Positions 47,785-58,090 of a stretch of DNA of 64,000 nt are shown in pieces (the stretch's first letter is position 1; each line of letters begins with the position of its first letter). Both the position numbers and the translations under genes were made by a program. The notes below the pieces were generated by a model that was not told where the DNA came from, searched no databases, and was given only the letters and a program-made list of their open reading frames with translations. Origin of the DNA: Kudoa neothunni (taxonomy: Eukaryota > Cnidaria); assembly GCA_964304625.1 (NCBI GenBank), contig OZ199840.1:4774001-4838000 (forward strand), given 5' to 3'.

Positions 47785-50700
47785 TTATAAAATTATTAAT
47801 TTATATAAATTTTATTTTATCTAATTAACTATCAGAAATTTATAAAATTACTTTAGAACTATGACGCCGTTTTTTTACGCGCTCTTTTTAAATTTAAGAT
47901 TTATCTACTAATATTTTATTTTTATTAGGATCAATCGTGACTCAGTTCAACAATAAGTATTTATGTGAAATAAGCACTAGATAAACTCGATTATTTTATT
48001 ATTTATTAAATGATTAACAAAATTATTTTTTTATTTCCATATAATTAATAAGATATTTATTCTTCAAAATGAGAATGATAAAACATTTGTTTAACGTATA
48101 TTTAAGAAGATTTCCTCGATATAGAGTTAAAGTAATTTTTATCTATTTATATTAAATATATTTGAATGATGCAAAATTAATTGTGCATTAATAAAAGCAT
48201 TTAAATATATAATATAAATTTATACGAAAATTATAATTTTCCCAACAGACAAAAATACTATAATTAAATATTTATTTTTCGATCACTTTTAATAATAGGG
48301 TTTTCCTGATTCTTAAATAATTCTTTAAAGAAAATAATTCAATTTTTCAAAAATCTTTAATTTTTAATTCTTATAAGTTTGTTGTTATAATAATTTAATA
48401 AAATACATATTTAAATCATGTGTCACGTAACATAAAAACTCAAGTTCAAAAAATACAATGGATGATTTTCGTAGTTTACTTAAGTTAATAATTAAAATAA
48501 TAACAATTTCGTGATTTGATTGGAAATACTTGTATTTCGCCAACTCATGTTCGGCAGATATCATTTTTGTATATTTTTTTTCTTCATTTATAATAAACTT
48601 AAACCAATTAAAGTAATTCCCTAGTTTCGAACATTAAAAATAATTTTATAGTTAATTTACAACCTATTTTACAATTACTGCAGTTTTCAGAAGAGTTTTT
48701 TCTTTTTTTCATATCTAACATATATACGATTTATTAAATCTCAAACTCAGTATCCTCTTAACCATATTGACGATTGAATTCTTCTATGGACGTTTTAGGA
48801 CATGCATTTGATTTAACACATTCTTGGAATGCCAAATACTTTTTTTCAGTTTCGCTCTAATAAAAAAGATATTTAAATTAAGCTATACTTGTTAGGCTCA
48901 TATACACGGCGATAAACCGTTCTTGCAAGATTTGGAAGAATTATATCTTCATTGTAGATTTTATAAAGCAAAATCTATTGATTGAAATTTTTCAAAATAA
49001 ATATTTATAAATAATTAAAACATATACTTGACATGGTAGACAAGTTATTGGAGGTTTAAGTTCCACAACTAATTTATATTTGTATACAACTATATCTAGT
49101 TGTTATTTCGAAAGTTACTTGTTGTCATATTGCATAAGGCATACTCCTCACATATTTTCCATCTTTTAGGAGATTCGTTGATAGTACCCTGCACGTTTTG
49201 GATAAAGTCATTTATATGCTTAAACTAAAACTATTTGAACATTATTCAAATGATAAAAGATACTATGTGACGTGTTATTAATTTTGAATCACTTTTGATA
49301 ATTTTTAATACATCAACAAATTGTTCTGTTGCTGTTTGTGATAAGGTAAACTAGTGGATTATATTTTTAGGATTATAATTATGTTGATGTACATTTTCTC
49401 TTGTGACATCTTCACGTAAAAGCAAACAAGTACCTATAATATATTAATAAATAATATGACATTTACTTTCACCAATGCAAGTGAGCAATGTTCCTATCAG
49501 TAGATTCATTTTTAGGTATTATATACGTATATTAATTGTATGACAATATTAGAGGTTCAATATTTAATATTAATGAATTATTTCTTTGGAATAAAGTTAA
49601 AATGTATAAATTAAAGTTTATTAATAATTATATTATATAAAAAAATATATACAAGAATAGGTACAAAAATAATAAATAAAATTATTATTTACTATATAAT
49701 AAACTTCTGGTTAGAATCTTAAGATCTTATTTACTGCAAAAAACAAAGCATTACGACATTATTTTCTCACATAATATTTCACTACACATACCTATGCATT
49801 ATATATTTTCTTATTGATTATTTTTATATTATTATCTAAGTATAGGAAATATCATGAATGCCAATTGTATTCTATTTACTCAGATTTATATCAACAATAA
49901 CCAATTCTTCGTTCATAGATAATTACTAAGTTAAAAATTATTCAATTTTTGTTTCAAATATATTTAAAAATATTTCATTTATTAATTGAAGAATAAAATT
50001 ACTCAACACTATTTGTGAGATTTTAATTCCGATAAAAGATAAAAAATACATAAAGGGTCTTATTATAATCCATAAATCTTTTTAGGTCAATCATATTGCA
50101 ACTGTTCTTACTTTTCGATTCATGACATGATTAATTCTTTTTGAAATATTTCGACTAAATATGGTTTACAATAAAAAATAAAAACTATATTATTACTTTT
50201 ATTAAATAAATAATTTTAAAAAATTTATCATTTATAATTTACGGGAATTATAAAGTTGACACTTAATATAAATAAATTTGTCTTTATTTAAACAACGTGA
50301 CTCAATTTTATTATTAATTGTAAATAAAATTAAACAGTTTTAGCAATGTTGATATGTTGATGTCCGTATTAAGAACTAAATATTATATAATTCATATTCT
50401 TTCTAATGCTTCTGATAGTAATATTAATTTTTATCACTATCTTTATTCATTTTGGCATATCTTTCAACTGCAGTAGACTAAGTGAACTATTGTTACACTA
50501 ATTTGGAGCAGGTACAATAAAGTCTAAATATTTTAAGCTATTAATAATTGTCCCGGATAATAAACAGACATTAACTAACTATTATAGAAAAATCAAAATA
50601 TAATTGTAATAGAATATGAAGTTATTTCTATTAGTGTATTATTTATCAATACTTTAAGTTGAGATATCTTTTTGAAAAATCACGATAACTTTAATTTTTA

Positions 50701-50838
50701 ATATGTTCGGTCAGTTAGTTATAGAGATATTAATTGCTTGTGAAATAGCCAGTCTTAAAAAATTGTTTCGGTTGTTTTCGATTGAGAATAATGGAATATT
50801 TGTCTATTTTATACTATTAAAATCTTAATAAATTCAAA
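47785..50838. repeat. 3.05-kb direct duplication, copy 2
   Basis: Matches 33146-36196 at better than 99.5% by eye. It carries gene G'. It starts four bases after the 3' end of the Helitron-like element and ends at 50838, where similarity stops abruptly. The flanks of the two copies are different on both sides, which argues for a duplication or insertion event rather than a larger tandem array. Confidence 0.95.
48679..49509 (-). CDS. Secreted Cys-rich family, locus G' (in duplication copy 2)
   Basis: Copy of locus G with no coding difference seen; the one nearby substitution (49233 region, A for G) falls in intron 3. Exon 1 starts at 49509. Same motifs: FTLSQTATEQFVDVLKIIKS, CEEYALC, ITCLPCQ, FQECVKSNAC, NSSENC. 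The same uncertainty about the final exon applies. Upstream it faces the 3' side of locus E rather than pseudogene H. Confidence 0.65.
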
Positions 50839-51372
50839 TAATTTCTCCTGGATAAAGTCATCTTCAAAAATTCAGAATTTAGAGGTGTATTATTATTTTA
50901 AACAATTATTTATAACTGAAAATTACAAAGAAAATGAAAGTATTACGATATTTTAGACGTAGCCCTTGTCTTCCTATGAATCACAATATTTAGAAGTAGT
51001 TTATCACAAAAAATTGCATTATTACCAATTAATTTCTCTTTTATAATTATTACATCGCGTAACACGAAAACTTTAACTGTTAGTAGTCAAAGAATGTACA
51101 ACAAAATTAAATTTTTAAAATAATTAAATATTCAAATTAAACTAAACTAAATAGTGATAGAATATCGTAAATTGTTGTTCGATTATTGTAATTTTCCATA
51201 AAATAATTTATTTGTTTTTAATTGTCCATTGGCAATGGATATTTAAATAATTTCCTAAATTTACTCAAAATAACTTAAAATAAGTGGTGAGAAAAATATC
51301 ATGTTTAAAAGAATCGAATATAGTGATCAGTAAAGATTATAACGAATATCTCATTCTAGAGTAGTTAGCGAA
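50839..51372. other. No gene seen
   Basis: Spacer between the duplication edge and the 3' end of locus E; AT-rich and unremarkable. Confidence 0.45.
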
Positions 51373-52327
51373 TTATGGTGACTCAAATCGATATTTTTCG
51401 GTTTTGCCTTCTCCATCTGATAATGTTATGTCCACATTACCTTTAACCAGTTTAGCAACTAAAATTTAATTTCAACAATGTCTCTCCATACACACATTTA
51501 CGTGGTTGATTCGTTGGAGGAGTAACATTTAATTCTTCAAGCTCATAATCTAAAAGAAAATTTTTTAATTATTATTCATCAGAAATTTTTCATATTTAGG
51601 TTACCCGAAGCTCGATTAAAGTCATCAGCGGTGTAACTTGTACACAGCTTATATCTATTACAACTACTGAATAAACTATATTCTAAATCAAATCCCTAGA
51701 AACTATATATTTTCGAAATAAAATAATGATGAAAATAACTTCACGAGGTGGTCTAGGATCTTCAATGATTGTTCTATGGAATATCATCTATTTTTTAATT
51801 TAAAACGTAAAATATCAAATATGTTTATCGTCGTTTAATATATCTTTACTTTGCATGGAAGACAAAGCATTGGTCTTTTTATTCGTATAACTTCAACTTA
51901 TTCTTATTATAAAAGAGATAAATTAATGATTACTGTACCGTTAGAATCATCACATTCTGCATATTTCTTGCACATGCTACCTCGAAAAAGTGATTCATTG
52001 ACCGAATCATCCATATTCCTCGAAATGTTGGTAATAGTTTTCCACTATAAGATATTAGCATTTATATCTTAATATTTGGAAATATTTACGAGGGAATAAT
52101 CGTCGAAATATTCTTGCTGTTGAAGGAATTCAAACGCTTTTTCCATTTGGACCTTAGCCTTTTTTGACAGAACCAACTGCTAACCAACTTAACGTATTAG
52201 ACGTGTTTACGTGTGTATTACTTGTTGTGTGAATATTTCATTGGGTTGATATGCGACAAGCAGAACTATTACGTATTATATAGAAAGTAATTTTAAATAT
52301 ACCTATAACCAAACTCCACGGAGCCAT
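51373..52327 (-). CDS. Secreted Cys-rich family, locus E (intact, divergent)
   Basis: Nine exons: 52327-52303, an exon of 44 nt near 52262-52219, 52179-52090, 52044-51939, 51896-51850, 51787-51740, 51695-51605, an exon of 54 nt near 51550-51497, and a last exon of 86 nt ending at 51373. They give about 196 residues in consistent phase. Signal start MAPWSLVIVLLVAYQ. Motifs: LVLSKKAKVQMEKAFEFLQQ, ITNISRNMDDSVNESLF, MCKKYAEC, RPMLCLPCK, SSCNRYKLC, LNVTPPTNQPRK, and a last exon with LVKGNVDITLSDGEGKTEKY. It keeps six of the ten family cysteines; those of exons 6, 8 and 9 and the first of exon 7 are all gone, which suggests loss of whole disulfides. Function unknown; predicted secreted. Confidence 0.75.
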
Positions 52328-53190
52328 TATTTTTGTTAAGCGGATTTCACTGGATTTTAAACACGAACCATGCAACTATTAATATTATCGCTAACCATAG
52401 TTTTAGATAAGAAAATAAACCAGAAGTATAATATTTTTATTAATATGTAATTTATTAACATAAACTGGCTAATTGATGTTAATTATAAACAATTTTAATC
52501 GAATAAATCATAAATAGGGGGAGCGACAGCACAAATTTACAAAATTAATAACCGGGAATTAACTTTTGAATATTTTCTGCTTAGTGAGCATATTATGTAT
52601 TATATTTATCAATAAGACCAACTTATCGGAGTTTTTTGAGATTCCAACAATACGATAATGCAGTTTAGTTAATTATATTGCAAACGTTGGTTATTCGCAC
52701 TATCTTGCGGATAAATTAAAAAGGAATTTTTTGATATCTGAGATTATAATATTAACTTTACATAAAATATATTGAGAGTTTTCTAAATACTTCGGAATTC
52801 GACAAAGAAGGGTATCATTAAATATTTAAATTTTTTCGCCGACTATTGGCACGGGAATAATATTCAGGTGTCATTAATGTTGATTATAGATGATTATATC
52901 TTAGTCCTGTGAGCGAAGTGATGATCTTGAAATAATTATATATAGCAGATTATAAAAAACTCAATCTGTATATAGCTCGTGAGCAAAAGTTACTTAGATC
53001 CAAAATTATCACGGCATATGCGTACATATTATTTATTATTCCTATTTTACATAAAAATAGCCGTTAGTTTAGAGAAAACCCAACAATTATAAATCCGTGA
53101 AAACCCGTATAAAATGATGCTCGTTATTTTTATTTAATTTTTATTCGTCTCTGAGGAGATTACGCATAAGTGACCACCTAATACCTAATG
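52328..53190. other. No gene seen
   Basis: AT-rich sequence upstream of locus E and before the hAT-type element. Nothing recognised. Confidence 0.45.
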
Positions 53191-53874
53191 CAGTGGTGTT
53201 CAATCGGGGATCCGCGCAGGAATACATACGAAAATTTTTTATTGGCATCTAAATTTAAATAAATGCTGTCTATATGTTTGGCGATGTGGAATATGAACAA
53301 TTTTAATTAATTATTATTCTCATAGCGTGTACCTAAATTAAGAATAATTTTAATAATAAAGATTTTAAACCTTTAATTTGTTAAACCCCACTAAATGTTG
53401 GTGCTGATAGCGGTTCTCCAAGAATCTGAGTTCGTTTTTGAATGCATGAGCCTGAATTTCATCAACGTCTGATATCGTTTCGTTCTTTTTCCTTTAAAAA
53501 TTTTCTGCATTGAAAACATTTTGTGATACTACCAGGGATGGTGTTGTTCTATCGCAATTTAAACAACAGAAAGTGAATGATCCATGCTCGCTTTCACTTA
53601 TGAACAATATCCAAAAAGTTATCGCTTTCGATTCAACGCTTTGACACGAAGTCAAAAAATATCCAGACATTGTAGCTGCAATACGATGTCACCAACCATA
53701 AATATCACATTAGTTTTTATTTATTTTGAAAATATTTCTGTTATTTTTTTGGTGAGCGCGTGCAAACTTTAAAACATGTATTTTCATCATTTAAGTTTAA
53801 TTTTATGTGGGGATCCGCGAAAATTTTTAATCTCTTTGGGGGTTCCGCGGTTCCAAAAATGTTGGAAACCACTG
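53191..53874. mobile_element. Non-autonomous hAT-type element with TIRs
   Basis: Left end CAGTGGTGTTCAATCGGGGA and right end TGTTGGAAACCACTG are inverted hAT-type termini, each followed inwards by a GATCCGCG/CCGCGG block. Flanking octamers ACCTAATG (53183-53190) and ATCTAATC (53875-53882) agree at six of eight positions, fitting an aged 8-bp target duplication. At 684 bp it is too short for a transposase. The 62-codon ORF inside and a minus-strand stretch with DVDEIQAHAFKNELRFLENR may be a transposase remnant. Confidence 0.65.
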
Positions 53875-53882
53875 ATCTAATC

Positions 53883-54743
53883 CTAATGTACCATCCATCT
53901 ATTTATGTCATCCAAATTATTTTCTAAAAAAATTATAATAACCATCCCATATTACGATCAATAAAAATATTTTTTATTTTAACCTTTAAAAATTAAATTA
54001 CACGTTTACTATTACATATATTCAAATTGTAATAGTAATTTTTGAATAAATAATTTAAAAATGCTATAACAAAGTGGTTGGAAAATTTTATTTAAAAAAA
54101 ATAATAGAAGTTGTTCTTCTATTAAGATAAAAATATAGTTCTCTTATTGAAGATAAATATAATGTAATCAATATTTAATGATCTAAAATATAAAAACCCT
54201 ATTTATCGATTAAATAAAGTTTAGTCCATATATATTGATTATATCGAAGCAACTAAAGCTAACAAATTAAAAATAATAACGCCCATTTATAAATTTGTTT
54301 ATTTGAATAACGAGAACAAAAAAGAGCATAATATACATGGGTAAATTTTATTTAGAGACACAAATGGACATTTATTAGCAACATCAGAAATATATTATGA
54401 CTATGCTCGCTTGACTCTTTTTGGGAACGATGATGTTTAAATATTAGAAGAGTACCATAAAGTATTTAGATAACTGAGTGTAGCTAAAGGAAGCTCGCAA
54501 TTCTCCGTATACAAATATACAAATATTCAAGTATAATAGTTTGAATATCAGTAATAATAATAAATTAAATTAACCAAGAAAATAATTAAATGATTCATTA
54601 AATAAGATCAGGGAAAAAATGTGATAAATAACAATTGAAAATTATCTTGTAAGATAATTAAAATGATAGAATTAAACATAATTGATGTGGGAAAAATTTT
54701 CGGCCATTAGAATGAAATCCTAAAATGGTGGTCAACAAACTCA
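53883..54743. other. No gene seen
   Basis: AT-rich 3' flank of the following minus-strand gene. No feature recognised. Confidence 0.45.
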
Positions 54744-55295
54744 CTACATAAAATGCGGAGAATCAAAGTCGCAGCCAAAATCGTTGTCAAATCGATTTTG
54801 GAACTTCATATGATGTTTTCTCATGTTCTCCTCATGACTAAACGGCTTTTTTGGTTTCATGTTGTTTGGGTGATTAAACGGTACATGTATATTCACGTGT
54901 GGTGCATGATTAAATGGTTGGTTAGGTTGATGATGATGATAAACAACTGTACCAGGTTGGTTGGGATTATAAGAAACGCCAGGGGGAGGATTTACTCCTG
55001 GTCCATAATGATGAACCTCAACCGGACCATCATTAAGGGCAGAAGGAGGAAGTTCACCCTCTAAATGGATCACATTACAATCACCATTACTCAATTAATT
55101 ATCCGTTTAAAAATAGCTCCTGTTATTCGGAACCCCTTACACAATCATATACACATATATACATATATATATATATCGATATTTACTCATAACTTTGTTA
55201 TAGGTACGGCATTTTAATATTACAATAATAATAATCGCCACAATAACAACACCAATTGGAATAAGTGCAAACATAATAATCTTTGATTGCTCCAT
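54744..55295 (-). CDS. Single-pass membrane protein with Pro/His/Asn-rich tail, 2 exons
   Basis: Exon 1 is 55295-55141 and exon 2 is 55089-54744, joined by a 51-nt GT-AG intron (donor GTAAGG). Together they give 166 residues ending in TAA. The N-terminus MEQSKIIMFALIPIGVVIVA is followed by a run of Ile/Val and then KCR, one hydrophobic helix (residues about 8-29) with basic residues after it. This suggests a type III topology with the C-terminus inside the cell. The tail has GELPPSALNDGPVEVHHYGP, VNPPPGVSYNPNQPG, HHHQPNQPFNHAPH and a His/Lys/Asn/Phe-rich end. The Tyr/Ile stretch encoded by a (TA)n tract (55150-55177) may instead be intronic if another donor is used. No family recognised. Confidence 0.55.
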
Positions 55296-56287
55296 TTTTC
55301 TTTATGTAATGTAGTTTTTGATCACCAGTGGATACACAATAAACGATCCCTATAGCATGTGTTGTGAGAATTAATTGAATAATGGATTAAATCAAGAATA
55401 ATTTACTTGATAAATTATTTTTTGGAATAAAACTATTTCCTAATAAAATTTAAAATTAGACGGATAAATGGATATATAATTTATTATCGAAACAAATCAT
55501 ACCAAATTATCTTGGACTGTAACAATGTCTCTTGACTATTCTCAAGAATGATGTAACCAGCAGATTGATCAACTACTGTCGCTGACCGCTTTGACTCCGA
55601 GAGATATTACTAATACCCCAAGATAATATATTTTATTGTAAATTGTATTTAATAGTATCAAAATTTTTTACAGCTATCTGAGGAATATTATTTGATACAA
55701 AAATTTATTAGTAAGATTAATGGAATTATTTACTGTGGATAAATATCAAAAGTTTTATTCGAATTTTTGGTAATTAATTTATAATATAAACTCATTTTCA
55801 CTAATACAGCTTTAGATAGCGCAATCCTACATAATCCATATTAAGGAACTTATAATCAACTATCATAAAATTTAATTACTTACAAAATTTACTCCAAGGA
55901 CCAATAGAAGTGCGAGTTATTAGTAGAGTTTTTGATTTTTTATCAATATTCATGGAATTACTGAAATAATTAAATTTATGTATAAAATGAATGAGTTAAA
56001 ACTATTTTATCAGTTACGTACTGCGTGATAAAAATATTGCGTAATGGTGATTACAAAGGTTATTAAAGGGTCGCGCCGATTACGTATGATGTGTTTGGTT
56101 TTTCTCTATATCAGTTGTTCATTAAATAATTTAATATTGATTGGAAATATGAATCTTCAATTTTTATGAGTCTAATCAGAAAGCACAATAAGGTTTTTTT
56201 GGTATTTATATAATTTAAAAATATAATTTAAAATTCTATTAATGTTTTTTTTTGTATTTAAAATAGATTCTAATAAAAAATAATGAT
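55296..56287. other. No gene seen
   Basis: AT-rich upstream region of the membrane-protein gene; no exon or repeat end recognised. Confidence 0.45.
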
Positions 56288-56690
56288 TCCCACTACTGAT
56301 CAGTCTACTGTTTCTGTACGAGTGAGTCTCTATCCTATAATGGGAGCTGTTGTTAGAGTGCAATTGCACATGAGTGTAATTTCACCTGCAGTTAAGGAGG
56401 TTCGATCTAGCAGACGAGGTTGAGTTAGACGTTTGAATCGCTGGGATGCAGTACCAGTCATATGAGATCTCTGTAGAATCAGTCCTATTGAATAAGTAGG
56501 GTTTGGGGTGATGCTAGTACACATTCGAGTATTTTTTGTAGACTAAACTCCCACACCACCGCAGAATCATATGGGCGCGGAGGGGATGTTACTCGTCCTG
56601 CGGTGCCTACAGAGTTAATGGGGATAGTCTAACCAGTCATAACTCCACAACCTAATAAGTTGCTTCAGGGGTTTTACCTTGTAAAAATAA
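56288..56690 (+). mobile_element. SINE, copy 2 (5'-truncated)
   Basis: Shares with 30893-31373 a GATCAGTCTACTGTTTC-like start (copy 1: GGTCAGACTACTGCTTTC), ATAATGGGAGCTGTTGTTA, and the 3' blocks CGTCCTGCGGTGCCTACA, CCACAACCTAATAAGTTGC and CAGGGGTTTTACCTTGTAAA. The tRNA-like 5' part of copy 1 is missing here, the usual outcome of incomplete reverse transcription. It is again GC-richer than its surroundings. Confidence 0.65.
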
Positions 56691-58090
56691 AATCTCAACT
56701 TCCTATTAATATGAAAATTGTAAAATGTTTCAAAACCTGTTGAACTCTTATATATTCTATTCTTATATATTGTATAGTGGATGGAGGTTAATATGCACAT
56801 CTGCTTGTTTATACGGAATTTACCACTTTTTAACACATCACTAAAGTTGACGTTTATGAACTTAATTCAGTTTTAATTTTTGCATCAGAGAAATAATTTT
56901 TCCACAAAAATTTTATAAAATATCGAAATTTAATCGCATTGTGGGGTGGTACGCTCCTTCTTCCCTGAAATTGATCTTAAAATCAAGCGCAGGTACCATT
57001 TAATTTGTACTTTTGGTTGAAAAAACCTTCATAAATTTACATGCTTATAATAAATGAAATATAATATTCATTAAAATACGTGGAGTTAATAGCAGAAAAA
57101 TAAAAGTCATACCATTACAAATTTTGTGGATGTTTTCGTATTGAGTTTAAATATTATTCTATCCAAGAAATTATAAATTATTGAATTAGATGAAGGTGGA
57201 GCTGTAAATATTAAAAAAAGCAAACAATCGATGAATTAGACAAATAATCTACGAATGGATTACTTAAGTCCGAATATTTTGGATATTCATCATAGGAATT
57301 TATTTGTAAAAGTTATGATATTGTGAGGAAAATGAAGGAAAATGTCTAAGATATGATTTATGGTTGTTTTTAAGATTTTAAAAAACATTTTAATTTGTGT
57401 AGGTTAAACATTTACAATAATCCAAAAATCGTTGATGAATATAAGTATAAAAATTACCCTGAAAAATTCGAAACTCAAAATGGGGTTGAATTTTAAGGAA
57501 GACAAAATTTTTGATTCAATTTTCGTGAAATTTCCCATATAGAAAATATTAAAAATGGAGAAAGATCTTGTGGTTGAACATGACGGTTTTCAACTACTTA
57601 AAACATTATTAAGTGTCACTTTTGGAATTTGTGAATGTCGAAGCAAAGACGACGAAAAATATCAAAATTACTCCAGTCATTTCGAGATATTAGTCTTTCC
57701 TATTTAGAAACAGTTGATAGAGAAATATCTAAATTATCAAAACCATTTTAATGCCTCAAATATATAAAGGGATTTAAAACAAAAAATGGTTCCATTTATT
57801 TCTACAAATACGTTTAAAATTTAGATAGGTATTATTTAACGTATACAAGGAGTGCAAGAAACAAATAAAATTAACCATGGTTTTTTAAAATAAATATTAC
57901 AATGATAATCAAAGAATAACAGAATTTCGTGTTTTCACATACGTCTTACAAGCACGTATTACCCGTCACCCACTGTAATTGTATTTTTTAGGTGAAATTA
58001 AGATACATATAAATTATATTTTAATCAGAGTCAATTTTAAGTTTTTTTTGTATTATTTTAAATTTTAATCATTCAAATTAACCCTTTGAG
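56691..58090. other. No gene seen
   Basis: AT-rich sequence. A short AATGGGGTTGAATTTT near 57478 resembles half of the piggyBac-like hairpin. TTAACCCTTTGAGG lies at 58079. No protein-coding region is recognised. Confidence 0.45.

Noticed and set aside
33146-50838. The duplicated block as LTRs of a retrotransposon
   Set aside because: It is 3 kb long, contains a family gene, lacks TG..CA ends and target duplications, and the 11.6 kb between the copies holds no gag-pol but several unrelated genes.
54753-55064. 103-codon plus-strand ORF
   Set aside because: Antisense of the Pro/His/Asn-rich exon; composition is an artefact of the other strand.
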